Made by a program: the position numbers and the translations under genes. Below are positions 7,974 to 16,634 of a stretch of DNA of 59,650 nucleotides, one piece after another. The notes below the pieces were generated by a model that did no database searches, had not been told where the DNA came from, and was given only the letters and a program-made list of their open reading frames with translations. Source of the stretch: JAMXLO01 sp041487355 (GTDB lineage: Bacteria > Pseudomonadota > Alphaproteobacteria > Acetobacterales > Acetobacteraceae); contig JBGPND010000008.1 in the NCBI GenBank assembly GCA_041487355.1, positions 1 through 59,650 of the forward strand. The letters run 5' to 3'. The stretch's first letter is position 1. Each line of letters opens with the position of its first letter.

Positions 7974-8937
7974 GCGTTGTATAGCGCGACGTGACCGTCG
8001 GCCGCAGTGCGGCGCTGGTGATCACCACGGGCTCCGCCGGCAGCGAGCGCGGCTCGCCCTGCCCTTCCCACAGCCAGTATTTGTTGTCGCCGGCGCCGTT
8101 CACCGCCACCACCTTGTGGTTGCCCTTGGCGTCGATGGCGTGGATCGTCACGCGGCTGATCAGCCCGCCCTTCAGCGTACGCATGTCCTCGGCTGCCTCG
8201 TGGACCGCGTCGGCGACGCTGGCGCCGGCCTTCATGTACAGCACGATGGAACGCGCAGTGCAGCAGCGGATCGTCATCTCGCCGGCGCCGGTGCACGCCG
8301 CGGCGCCGTAGCGTGTATCGGCATAGGAGCCCGCGCCGACGATGGGGCTGTCGCCGAGCCGGCCGGGATATTTCCAGCCCCAGCCCGACGTGCTGGTACC
8401 GCTGCAGATGCGGCCGGTGCTGTCCTGCGCCAGGAACACGGTCGTGTCCCTGCCGACTTCCGGATCGATCGCATGGCGACAGAGCGGCGCCAGTTCCGCG
8501 TCAGGCCAGGCGCGCTTCTGCTCCTCGGGCACCTCGTTGTCGAACCATTCCTGCCAGGCTCGGCGTGAATCCGGAATCAGATTGTCTGCCGGTTCGGCGC
8601 CGATCTCGCGGGCGAAGCGGGCGGCCCCCTGCCCCACCAGCAATTCGTGCGGCAGCCGGCGCATGATCTCGCGCGCGACGCTGACCGGATGCAGGTAGCC
8701 TTGCAGCGCGCCGACCGCGCCGGAGCGCAGCGTGGTGCCGTCCATCATGCAGGCGTCGAGTTCCATCTCGCACAACAGGTTCGGCCAACCGCCGCGGCCG
8801 ACGGTGCGCACGGATGGGTCTGCCTCGATCAGGCGAATGCCTGCCTCGATCGCATCGAGCGCATGGCTTCCTTCGGCGAGCAGTCGGGCGGTGGTGGGAG
8901 CGCCCAGAGTGCCTTCGTTGTTGGTGACCAGGATCAT
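7933..8937 (-). CDS. N(4)-(beta-N-acetylglucosaminyl)-L-asparaginase-like Ntn hydrolase
   Basis: The 334-residue precursor resembles glycosylasparaginases and isoaspartyl peptidases that cleave themselves before a catalytic Thr. The predicted cleavage is between D164 and T165 (VGRDTTVFLAQ), followed by the conserved CSGTSTSGWGWKYPGRLGD and PIVGAGSYAD. The usual DTIGM is DTTVF here. The likely reaction is hydrolysis of an Asn-linked sugar or a beta-aspartyl bond. The last dozen codons (IARSEATRQSR) are supplied by the inverted repeat and are not part of the family fold. It is the last gene of a leftward block and follows two peptide-type permease genes, which suggests its substrate is imported by them. 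Confidence 0.87.
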   Translation of the reverse strand: MILVTNNEGTLGAPTTARLLAEGSHALDAIEAGIRLIEADPSVRTVGRGGWPNLLCEMELDACMMDGTTLRSGAVGALQGYLHPVSVAREIMRRLPHELLVGQGAARFAREIGAEPADNLIPDSRRAWQEWFDNEVPEEQKRAWPDAELAPLCRHAIDPEVGRDTTVFLAQDSTGRICSGTSTSGWGWKYPGRLGDSPIVGAGSYADTRYGAAACTGAGEMTIRCCTARSIVLYMKAGASVADAVHEAAEDMRTLKGGLISRVTIHAIDAKGNHKVVAVNGAGDNKYWLWEGQGEPRSLPAEPVVITSAALRPTVTSRYTTPVIARSEATRQSR

Positions 8938-8959
8938 GCGCCAGGCTCCCTTGGTGTCA

Positions 8960-9781
8960 TCACATCCGTCGCGCGATGCGCGGATCCAGCAGGTCGCGCA
9001 CGCCGTCGCCCAGCACGTTGATCGATAGCACCATGATGCCGAGGAACACGCCAGGGAACAGCACGTTCCAGATCGCCAGCATGATGAAGTTGCGTCCGTC
9101 GGCGATGATGTTGCCCCAACTCGGGATTTCCGGTGGCGTGCCGACGCCGAGGAAGCCGAGATACGCCTCGATCAGCACGGCCGACGCAGCGATATAGGTC
9201 GCCTGCACGATGATCGGCGTGGTGGCGTTCGGCAGGATGTGGCGCAGCAGGATGCGCGGCAGGCGTGAGCCGCTGGCGATCGCGCCCTGCACGAAGGTCT
9301 GCTCGCGGAGCGACAGCACGACGGCGCGCACCAGCCGCACCACACGCGGCACTTCCGGCACTGTGATGGCGATCACCACGGTCTGCACGCTGGCGCGCAT
9401 CAGCGACAGCATGGCAACCGCGAGCAGGATGCCGGGGATCGCCATCAGCCCGTCCATGATCCGCATCACCAGGCTGTCCATCCAGCGGAAATAGCCGGCG
9501 ACCAGGCCGATGGCGGTGCCGAGTACCGTGCTCAGGATCGCGACGGTCAGGCCGATGAGCAACGAGACGCGCCCGCCATACAGCGTGCGCGTGAGGATGT
9601 CGCGGCCATAGGCATCGGTGCCGAACCAGTGCTGCGCGTTGGGCGGGCGCAGGCGATGCGCCACGTCCAGCACGACCGGATCGTACGGCGCGATCCACGG
9701 CGCCAGCAGGGACAGCAGAGTCAGCGCGACGAGCAGGGTGCCGCCGAAGGCGATCCGCGGATGCCGCCGCAGCGCGGTCAC
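8960..9781 (-). CDS. ABC transporter permease, DppC type
   Basis: The 273-residue inner-membrane permease has the N-terminal anchor and extracytoplasmic segment of the DppC/OppC family (APYDPVVLDVAHR, HWFGTDAYGRDILTR) and about six membrane segments. The coupling-helix EAA region is near ALIEAYLGFLGVGTPPEIPSWG. It imports peptides, opines or similar solutes together with the adjacent DppB-type permease and substrate-binding protein. The start is GTG, two bases after the dppB-type stop. No cognate DppD/DppF ATPase gene lies in the window. Confidence 0.92.
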   Translation of the reverse strand: MTALRRHPRIAFGGTLLVALTLLSLLAPWIAPYDPVVLDVAHRLRPPNAQHWFGTDAYGRDILTRTLYGGRVSLLIGLTVAILSTVLGTAIGLVAGYFRWMDSLVMRIMDGLMAIPGILLAVAMLSLMRASVQTVVIAITVPEVPRVVRLVRAVVLSLREQTFVQGAIASGSRLPRILLRHILPNATTPIIVQATYIAASAVLIEAYLGFLGVGTPPEIPSWGNIIADGRNFIMLAIWNVLFPGVFLGIMVLSINVLGDGVRDLLDPRIARRM

Positions 9782-9783
9782 GG

Positions 9784-10725
9784 TCAGTACCGGATGCGCG
9801 GATCGAGGAATGCGTAGGCCAGATCGATCGCCAGGTTGATCAGCACATAGGCGAACGAGGCGACCAGGATCACGCCCTGGATCACCGGGTAGTCGCGCTG
9901 CGTCACCGCCTCGATGGTGAGACGGCCGACGCCGGGGATGGCAAACACGCTCTCGGTGACGACGACACCGCCGATCAGCAGGGCGACACCGAGCCCGATC
10001 GTGGTGACGATGGGCACCGACGCATTCTTCAGTGCGTGGCGCAGCAGCACGGTGCGCGGCGCGAGGCCCTTGGCACGTGCGGTGCGGATATAGTCTTCGC
10101 CTAGCACGTCAAGCATCGTGCTGCGGGTCATGCGCGCAAGCAACGCCATGAAGATCAGGCCGAGCGACAGCGCCGGCAGGACGAGATGCAGCAGGAATGG
10201 TCCGATGCCCTGTGCCAAGGCGGTGTAGCCCTGCACCGGCAGCACACGCCACTGGCGGGCGAACTCGTAGACCAGCGCATAGCCGATGAGGAACACCGGC
10301 GCCGAGAAGGCGATCACCGCCAGGCCCATGATGGCGTGGTCGATCCAGGTGCCGGCCTTCCAGGCGGCAATGACACCGAGCGGCACGGCGAGGCTGACCG
10401 CGAACAGCATCGTGGCGATGGTGATCGCCACGGTCGGCTCGAGCCGCTGCGCGATCAGCGTCCACACCGGCACCTTGTTGAACACCGAGACGCCGAGATC
10501 GCCGTGCAGCAAGCCGCTCAGCCAAAGCACGAACTGTACGACGAGCGGGCGATTCAGCCCGAGGCTGGCACGCACGCGCTCGATGTCCGCATCCGTTGCA
10601 TTGTCGCCGGCGATGATCGCCGCCGGATCGCCAGGACTGAGATGCAGCAGCAGGAACACCACCACGGCGACCACCAGCATCACCGGGATGGTGGCCAGCA
10701 CCCTGCGCGCAATGAACCCCAGCAT
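9784..10725 (-). CDS. ABC transporter permease, DppB type
   Basis: The 313-residue inner-membrane permease has the DppB/GsiC signature: an N-terminal transmembrane helix, LLHLSPGDPAAIIAGDNAT, then RASLGLNRPLVVQF, and the C-terminal EAA segment ahead of FAIPGVGRLTIEAVTQRDYPVIQG. It pairs with the DppC-type permease two bases downstream and follows the binding-protein gene by only a few bases, so the three form one transcription unit. The transported solute is not readable from the permease. Confidence 0.93.
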   Translation of the reverse strand: MLGFIARRVLATIPVMLVVAVVVFLLLHLSPGDPAAIIAGDNATDADIERVRASLGLNRPLVVQFVLWLSGLLHGDLGVSVFNKVPVWTLIAQRLEPTVAITIATMLFAVSLAVPLGVIAAWKAGTWIDHAIMGLAVIAFSAPVFLIGYALVYEFARQWRVLPVQGYTALAQGIGPFLLHLVLPALSLGLIFMALLARMTRSTMLDVLGEDYIRTARAKGLAPRTVLLRHALKNASVPIVTTIGLGVALLIGGVVVTESVFAIPGVGRLTIEAVTQRDYPVIQGVILVASFAYVLINLAIDLAYAFLDPRIRY

Positions 10726-10732
10726 GTCCCGG

Positions 10733-12301
10733 CTATTGCTTGTCGATGTTCCAGTAAACCGGAACGCCCGATTGCAGCACGCCGGTCACGTTCTTGCGGA
10801 AGGCGATCGGTTGGAAGAACTGGCCGAACGGCACATAGGGCACCGACTCGAATGCGCGCGCCTGGATCTGCTCGATCAGGCTGTGTCGTTTCGCGGTGTC
10901 CGGCTCGCGCGTCCAGCGATCCACCAGCTTTTCCAGTTCAGGATCGCACGCCCAGCCCGCGTTGGCCTGCTCGCAGCGCGAGTTGAACCAGCCATTGGTG
11001 ATCGGCGTGGTCACGTCGGGCCCGCCCTGCGTGGTGATGAACAGGCTCCAGCCGCCCTTGTCCAGCGGGTCCTTGCGCGCCCGCCGCACGGAGATCGTGC
11101 TCCAGTCGGCGGCTTGCACGTCCACATTCACGCCGGCACGCCGCAGCGAGGCGATCAGCACCATGATGCCCGCGTTGTATTGCGGCCGGTCGGTCGGCTG
11201 CAGCACGACGAGCTTCTCACCCTTGTAGCCCGCCTCGGCGAGCAGCGCCTTGGCCTTGGCGATGTCGGGCTTGCGCATGGGCTCCGAGCCGATCGCGGTT
11301 TCGTTGCCGGAGCTGCACAGGAAGAAGGCGCCGCAGAATTTCATGTAGAGGTCGGGATCGCCCGTCACCGCCTGCATGTACTCTTCCTGGTCGATCAGGT
11401 AGAGCAATGCCTGGCGTCCCTTGAAGCTGTTGAACGGCGGCCACAGGCTGTTCGGACGGATCAGCCCCTGCACCCCCAGCCGATCGATGTTCAGCACGGT
11501 GATATCGGGGTTGTCCTTCAGCAGGCGGATGAAATCGAGTGGCGGGGCCTCGAAATAGTCGATCTCGCCTGCCATCAGCGCGGAGAGCGTGGTGTTGGCG
11601 TCAGGGATGTAGAGCCACTCGATCCGGTCCAGCTTCGGGATCTTGCCGCCCGACAGATAGTCCGGCGGCTCGTTGCGCGGCACATAGTTGGGATTGCGCA
11701 CGAACACGGCCTTGTTGCCCGGCCGCCATTCGTCCCGCCGCATGATGAACGGCCCGGAGCCAACCGAGGCAGTGATCTGCTCCGTCATCGGCTGGCCGGC
11801 GATGCGCTCCGGCATCATGAAGGCGGTGCCGGGATTGCCCAGCGACTCGATCACCAGGCCGAACGGCTCCTTCAGCACGAGCCGGAAGGTCCTTGCGTCG
11901 ATGGCGTCGATGCTGGCGAGGAACTTTTGCAGGATCTGGCCGCTCGACATGCGCGTCATCCAGCGCTTGAGCGATGCGATGCAGTCCGCGGCGGTGACCG
12001 GCTGGCCGTCGTGGAACGCGAGCCCGGGCCGCAGCGTGAAGGTATAGGTCAGCTTGTCGTCGCTGACCGTGTAGCTATCCACCATCTGCGGCTGCGGTTC
12101 GAATTTCGAATTGAACGCGAACAGCGTGTCATAGACCAGATAGCCGTAGCGGTTGGTGATGTAGATCGTCGTCCAGGTGGGATCGAGGATCTTCAGGTCG
12201 GCGTGCACCACAGCGCGCAGCGTCTTGTCTGCCGCGGCGGGCTGGCTGATGGCAACGGCAATAAGTGCCGCCGCCGCAGCGCGGACGAGCCATGCGAACA
12301 T
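10733..12301 (-). CDS. Family 5 ABC transporter substrate-binding protein
   Basis: The periplasmic binding protein of about 522 residues belongs to the peptide/nickel family (SBP_bac_5). The signal peptide is clear (MFAWLVRAAAAALIAVAISQ followed by PAAADK), which fixes the ATG at 12301 rather than longer frames. The mature part has LVYDTLFAF, LRPGLAFHDGQPVTAADC and the LYLIDQEEYM region typical of the family. It heads the peptide-type importer set with the dppB- and dppC-type genes. DUF35 and thiolase genes lie upstream on the same strand. The ligand is unknown. Confidence 0.93.
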   Translation of the reverse strand: MFAWLVRAAAAALIAVAISQPAAADKTLRAVVHADLKILDPTWTTIYITNRYGYLVYDTLFAFNSKFEPQPQMVDSYTVSDDKLTYTFTLRPGLAFHDGQPVTAADCIASLKRWMTRMSSGQILQKFLASIDAIDARTFRLVLKEPFGLVIESLGNPGTAFMMPERIAGQPMTEQITASVGSGPFIMRRDEWRPGNKAVFVRNPNYVPRNEPPDYLSGGKIPKLDRIEWLYIPDANTTLSALMAGEIDYFEAPPLDFIRLLKDNPDITVLNIDRLGVQGLIRPNSLWPPFNSFKGRQALLYLIDQEEYMQAVTGDPDLYMKFCGAFFLCSSGNETAIGSEPMRKPDIAKAKALLAEAGYKGEKLVVLQPTDRPQYNAGIMVLIASLRRAGVNVDVQAADWSTISVRRARKDPLDKGGWSLFITTQGGPDVTTPITNGWFNSRCEQANAGWACDPELEKLVDRWTREPDTAKRHSLIEQIQARAFESVPYVPFGQFFQPIAFRKNVTGVLQSGVPVYWNIDKQ

Positions 12302-12327
12302 TGCCGTTTCCCCTTGTGTCGTCGTGC

Positions 12328-12735
12328 TCAGGCCAGCGTGAATTTCGGCAAGGTCACCGCATCCGTGACCGGCTCGAACACGACCTTCACCGCCGCGCCC
12401 AGCTTGGCGTTGTCGCTGTCGCCTACAAGGTTGCTGACCAGCAGAGGGCCCTCCTCCAGCCGCACCAAACATACGCGGTACGGTAGAGAATCCTTGTAAC
12501 CGTCCCAGTAGGCGCGATGGAAATCAATCCATGATTGCAACGTGCCCCGTCCCGACGCGTCCTTCCATGCCTGGTCCGGGCTGAGGCACTTCGGACAGAC
12601 CGGGCTGGGCGGGAACCGCGTGTCGCCGCAGGCGGTGCAGGTCTGCACGACCAGACGGCTTTCCCGCGCTGCATCCCAGAACGGCTTGGTCAGCGGCGTG
12701 ATCTTCGGCAGCGGCTTGTTGTAGGTTTCGCTCAT
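12328..12735 (-). CDS. Zn-ribbon and OB-fold (DUF35) acyl-CoA-associated protein
   Basis: The 135-residue product has the DUF35 architecture: a rubredoxin-like zinc ribbon (CTACGDTRFPPSPVCPKC, about residues 34-51) followed by an OB-fold segment (GTLQSWIDFH, VCLVRLEEGPLLVSNLV). Such proteins partner with thiolase-like proteins in CoA-ester metabolism, where the OB fold is thought to hold the CoA ester. The partner thiolase gene is directly upstream with a 13-base gap, exactly the pairing expected. It probably works with that protein on a CoA thioester of unknown structure. Confidence 0.9.
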   Translation of the reverse strand: MSETYNKPLPKITPLTKPFWDAARESRLVVQTCTACGDTRFPPSPVCPKCLSPDQAWKDASGRGTLQSWIDFHRAYWDGYKDSLPYRVCLVRLEEGPLLVSNLVGDSDNAKLGAAVKVVFEPVTDAVTLPKFTLA

Positions 12736-12748
12736 CGTCCCCTCCCCT

Positions 12749-13879
12749 TCAGCCGCGCGTGTAGATGATCGAGCGCGTGCAGGGCGTCGCCTGCACGTAT
12801 TGCACGACCTCGCAGTCTTTCACCTGGCGCGCGCCGCATTCGCCGCGCAGTTGCCGCACGGCCTCGACGTTCAGCGCCCAGCCCTGCATGTAGGAATTCG
12901 ACAGGTGCCCGCCGTCGGTGTTGGTGGGCAGTTTGCCGCCGAGGCTCAGCGCGCCGCCCTCGACGAAGCGCCCCGACTCGCCGCGCGGGCAGAAGCCGAG
13001 GCCTTCCAGGCTGAACAGCACGGTCGGGCTGAAATTGTCGTAGCACATCAGCGCATCGACATCGTCGTGCCTCACGCCGGCCATGGCGTAGGCCTGCTCA
13101 CCGGCGGCGTGCGCCGCATCGTACCAGAAGTCGATGTCGAAGTTGGAGATCGCCGAACGGGTGAAGCTCTCCTGCGCGCCGAAACCGGAAATCAGCACCG
13201 GCTTCTGCTTGAAGTCGCGCGCGCGTTCGGCGGTGGTCAGGATGATGCACACCGCGCCGTCATTGATCAGGCAATAATCCAGCAGCCGCAGGGGCGCGGT
13301 GATGAAGCGCGCCGATTCATGGTCCTCGATGGTGATCGGGTTGCGCATCACCGCATCGGGGTTGAGGCAGGCATGGTAGCGGATGGAGACCGACACTTCG
13401 GCGAGCTGGCGCGTGGTGGTGCCGTAGAGTCCCATGTGGCGCTGGAACATCATGGCATGGGCAGCGCCGGGGGAGGTCATGCCCCACGGATCCCACGTGC
13501 CGGGATTTTCATCGCCGCCGTAGTTCACCCGACGCGAGCGGCCGATATTGGCATACAGCAGTGCGACATGCGTCGCGTGGCCGGCGGCGATCGCCGTGGC
13601 GGCCTCGATGATGCCGATGCCCGACATGCGGCCGTGCGGCGGCAGCGTCATCGTCCAGCGTGGATCGAGACCGAGCACCTCGCCCATGCGCGCGTAGTAG
13701 GGAATACGGCAGACCAGCAGCCCGTCGATCTTGTTCTTGTCGATGCCGCTGTCGGCCACCGCATTGCGGAAAGCCTGCGCCGCTAGTCCGTATTCGTCGG
13801 TCTCCGGGAAATTGCCGTAGCGCGTGTTGCCGACGCCGATGACGGCGATCTTGTTCTTCAGGTCGGTGAGATCGTTCAT
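12749..13879 (-). CDS. Thiolase-family protein (SCP2-thiolase/lipid-transfer type)
   Basis: The 376-residue product has the thiolase fold: AVIGVGNTRYGNFP at the N-terminus, GIIEAATAIAAGHATHVALL in the middle and the C-terminal GGALSLGGKLPTNTDGGHLS. The nucleophilic Cys expected in the CSSG-like loop is not visible; the equivalent stretch reads HGRMSGIG. Many DUF35-paired thiolase-like proteins lack that Cys and act in retro-aldol or lyase steps rather than in Claisen chemistry, so this may not be a true thiolase. The ATG follows AAAGGGGACAAC, which is the outer edge of a palindromic repeat. Confidence 0.88.
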   Translation of the reverse strand: MNDLTDLKNKIAVIGVGNTRYGNFPETDEYGLAAQAFRNAVADSGIDKNKIDGLLVCRIPYYARMGEVLGLDPRWTMTLPPHGRMSGIGIIEAATAIAAGHATHVALLYANIGRSRRVNYGGDENPGTWDPWGMTSPGAAHAMMFQRHMGLYGTTTRQLAEVSVSIRYHACLNPDAVMRNPITIEDHESARFITAPLRLLDYCLINDGAVCIILTTAERARDFKQKPVLISGFGAQESFTRSAISNFDIDFWYDAAHAAGEQAYAMAGVRHDDVDALMCYDNFSPTVLFSLEGLGFCPRGESGRFVEGGALSLGGKLPTNTDGGHLSNSYMQGWALNVEAVRQLRGECGARQVKDCEVVQYVQATPCTRSIIYTRG

Positions 13880-13882
13880 GTT

Positions 13883-13978
13883 GTCCCCTTTCTCCCTCCC
13901 CCCTTGCGGGGGAGGGTGGGGGTGGGGGGTTGGCGAGGCCCCCTCACCCTAACCCTCTCCCGCAAGGGGAGAGGGGAC
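13883..13978. repeat. GC-rich palindromic repeat, family A, copy 2
   Basis: The left arm from 13883 (GTCCCCTTTCTCCCTCCC, then CTTGCGGG) and the right arm ending at 13978 (CCCGCAAGGGGAGAGGGGAC) are inverse to each other. The copy fills the gap between the double CoA-transferase and thiolase genes, which are on the same strand. On the minus strand its edge provides the purine-rich ribosome-binding site of the thiolase gene. Confidence 0.85.
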
Positions 13979-13986
13979 GTTGATCG

Positions 13987-16599
13987 TCAGATCACGCCTT
14001 CCTCCGCGAGCCGCTGCACATCCGACTTTGTCATCCCCAGCAGCTCCGTCAGCAACCATTCATTGTCTTCGCCATAGCATGGCGCGCCGCGGTCGATCGG
14101 GCCGCCGATATAGGCCGGCGTCCTGCTGAACTTCATCGGCAGCTCATACACCGGCCAGGTGCCGATCTTGGTGCCGGTGACCTCGGTAAGCCATTTCAGG
14201 TGACGGAGCTGCGGGTCATGATCGCAGCGGTCCTCCGCATTCTGGCACACGCCGGCTGGCACGCCGGCGCGCTGCAACCGCATCATGCAGTCATACGCGT
14301 CCTGGGTGCGTGTCCAGGTTTCCACCAGCGCATCGAGCGCATCCTGATGCACCAGCCGGTGTTCCAGCGTGTCGAAGCGGCGATCCTCCAGCCAAGCCCC
14401 CTGCCCTGCCACCTGCGCCAACGCGTGCCACTCCGCATCGGTGAAACAGGCGATGGCGATCCAGCGGTCCGTCCCCGCGCAGCGGTACGCACCATGCGGC
14501 GCCGCCGGTTTGTACGGCGAGCGGTTGCCGTAGCGCCGCCATTCCCGTTCGTTGGCGGACCAATCCAGAATTGTAGCGCCGGTCAGGAACAATCCTGACT
14601 CGCACTGCGACGCATCGATCCACTGACCCTCGCCGGTACGCTCGCGGTGATACAGCGCGCCAAGCAAAGCCAGCGCGTAGCCATAGGCTCCCATCCAGTC
14701 GAGATAGGAGTAGCCCCAGCCGACCGGCATCGCCGGTTCCGGCAGGCCCGACATGTCGCCCTGCCCGCCGAACGCCGCGGCAACCGGACCGACGGTGCGC
14801 ATCCGTCCATAGGTGCCGTGCACGCCCATGCCGGATTGCTGGATGTAGATGATGTCCGGCCGAATGCTCTTCATCACATCATAGCCGAAGCCGAGCCGTT
14901 GCAGCACGCCGGGCGAGAATCCCTCGGCCACGACATCGCAGATGCGCAGCAGGTCCTTGGCGATCTGCAATCCCTTCGGGTGGCGGATGTTCAACGAGAT
15001 GCCGCGCTTGCCGGAATTCTTGTTGTGGAACTGCCCGCCCATGTCGGGATCCTTCACGCCGGCAAGCGGACCGGTCGCGGCATCGCGCACCGCACGGCCG
15101 CCGACCGGCGCCATCGCGGCCAGTCGCGTGTCGGGGTTGTCCTTCCACTCCACCTTGTAACTTTCCGCGCCCAGCGCGGCGAGGAAGCGCGTGCCGCCGG
15201 CGGAGGCCAGGAACCAGGCGAAATCCAGGATCTTCACGCCTTGCAGCGGGAACGGCTTGCTGTGCAGCGCCGAGAGTTTCGGGTTCTCGACGCCGCGCGG
15301 CTGTGCCGGCACGCTCGGTCGCCGCGTCGCTTCACGCAGCACAACTTCGGTGTCCTCGCCCAGCAACGGCGCACGCCGCCCGACCTGCCAGCTCGTCTTG
15401 TTGCTGAGCCACTTGCTGGTGGGATAGCGGAAGCTCCGACCGTGCTCCGGATGATGCACGTCGGCGAAGCTCTTGCGCTGCAGCCAGTGTTCATCGAGCG
15501 CGTTCTCGTGCGGCTTGCGCAGCGGCGCCCAGAGCAGGCCGGCATCCTGCGCCTCCCGCCACGGCATGTCGGCATAGGTCCAGGCGCGGATGAAGCGCTG
15601 CACCAGATCCAGCATATGCGCCCGCGTCTCGTCGCCCGCCTGCGAACCGGGCACCTGACGCGCCTTCAGGTCGGCGTCCGGCGGCGGTGGCTGCAAGTCC
15701 GCCTGCATGCCGTATTTCGACAGCAGCGGCACCAGGTTCTTCAGGTCGCGCGCACCCATGCCGTGCGAAATGAACCAGCGGCCGTCCTTGGTGTGACTGA
15801 TGGACGGTGAATGGTTCGGCGTCTCCACCGCGTGCCGGTTGGTCAGCCGCCACAGCGGCACGCGCCGCATCACCCAGTGCATGATGTCGAGCTCGGGGTT
15901 CTTCGACACCGCCTCGTGCACCGCTACAGAAACGTCCTGCCCCTGCCCCATGCGATAGCGATGGATCAGCGCGGCGATGATGCCAGTGGCGAGCTGCTCG
16001 CCCGCGATGTGATAGGCGTGCCAGATCTGCGGCGCTATCGGTGGCGTGTCGTATTCCAGGTTGGGATCGGGATCGTAGCCGCAATTCATCATGATCCCGC
16101 CGAGCGCGAGGTGGATCAGGTCCGAGCTCTTGAAATCCTGCCACGGCCCGTCATCGCCGAACGGCGTCATCCGCGCGGCCACGAGCGACGGGAACCGCGC
16201 GCCCAGCGCGGCACGGTCCAACCCCAGCGCCTCGTTCAGCGCACCGCAGCTCGCATCCAGCAGCACATCGGCGCCGCCCAGCAGACGCAGCATGTGCTCG
16301 CGCGCCGGCGCCTCGCGCAGGTCAAGCACGACGGATTTCTTGTTGCGGTTGTAATTCCAGAAGAACAGCGAGCGCTCCAGGCCGGGCTGGTCTTCCAGGA
16401 ACGGGCCGATCCGCCGTGTTGCGTTGCCCTCCGGCGGCTCGATCTTCACCACCTCGGCGCCCAGGCCGGCAAGCAGCAGCCCGGTATACTCCGCCCGTTC
16501 GTCCGCCACCTCGATCACGCGCAGCCCGGCCAGCATCCCCGGACCGGCATTGCCCATCATCTCACCGGGGCCATTTGCGATCTCGCTCGCGTCCGACAT
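13987..16599 (-). CDS. Tandem-domain class III CoA-transferase
   Basis: The 870-residue product is two CaiB/BaiF domains in one chain, about twice the usual length. The N-terminal domain (about 22-425) opens with GMLAGLRVIEVADERA and LLAGLGAEVVKIEPPEG. The C-terminal domain (about 448-870) opens with FPLQGVKILDFAWFLASAGG. In the C-terminal domain the catalytic Asp is present (about D634 in GYSYLDWMGAYG, then EGQWIDASQCE). In the N-terminal domain the matching stretch reads WHAYHIAGEQL, with His198 where Asp is expected. Only the second half is therefore likely to be catalytic. It sits among thiolase, DUF35 and hydrolase genes of an acyl-CoA pathway. Confidence 0.92.
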   Translation of the reverse strand: MSDASEIANGPGEMMGNAGPGMLAGLRVIEVADERAEYTGLLLAGLGAEVVKIEPPEGNATRRIGPFLEDQPGLERSLFFWNYNRNKKSVVLDLREAPAREHMLRLLGGADVLLDASCGALNEALGLDRAALGARFPSLVAARMTPFGDDGPWQDFKSSDLIHLALGGIMMNCGYDPDPNLEYDTPPIAPQIWHAYHIAGEQLATGIIAALIHRYRMGQGQDVSVAVHEAVSKNPELDIMHWVMRRVPLWRLTNRHAVETPNHSPSISHTKDGRWFISHGMGARDLKNLVPLLSKYGMQADLQPPPPDADLKARQVPGSQAGDETRAHMLDLVQRFIRAWTYADMPWREAQDAGLLWAPLRKPHENALDEHWLQRKSFADVHHPEHGRSFRYPTSKWLSNKTSWQVGRRAPLLGEDTEVVLREATRRPSVPAQPRGVENPKLSALHSKPFPLQGVKILDFAWFLASAGGTRFLAALGAESYKVEWKDNPDTRLAAMAPVGGRAVRDAATGPLAGVKDPDMGGQFHNKNSGKRGISLNIRHPKGLQIAKDLLRICDVVAEGFSPGVLQRLGFGYDVMKSIRPDIIYIQQSGMGVHGTYGRMRTVGPVAAAFGGQGDMSGLPEPAMPVGWGYSYLDWMGAYGYALALLGALYHRERTGEGQWIDASQCESGLFLTGATILDWSANEREWRRYGNRSPYKPAAPHGAYRCAGTDRWIAIACFTDAEWHALAQVAGQGAWLEDRRFDTLEHRLVHQDALDALVETWTRTQDAYDCMMRLQRAGVPAGVCQNAEDRCDHDPQLRHLKWLTEVTGTKIGTWPVYELPMKFSRTPAYIGGPIDRGAPCYGEDNEWLLTELLGMTKSDVQRLAEEGVI

Positions 16600-16634
16600 G
16601 GTGTTTCCTCCTCAGGCAGGGGCCATTTGTCTCG

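Noticed and set aside
10286..12499. A 737-codon plus-strand frame opposite the binding-protein and dppB-type genes
   Set aside because: It mirrors the codon structure of genuine minus-strand genes with signal peptide and permease motifs.
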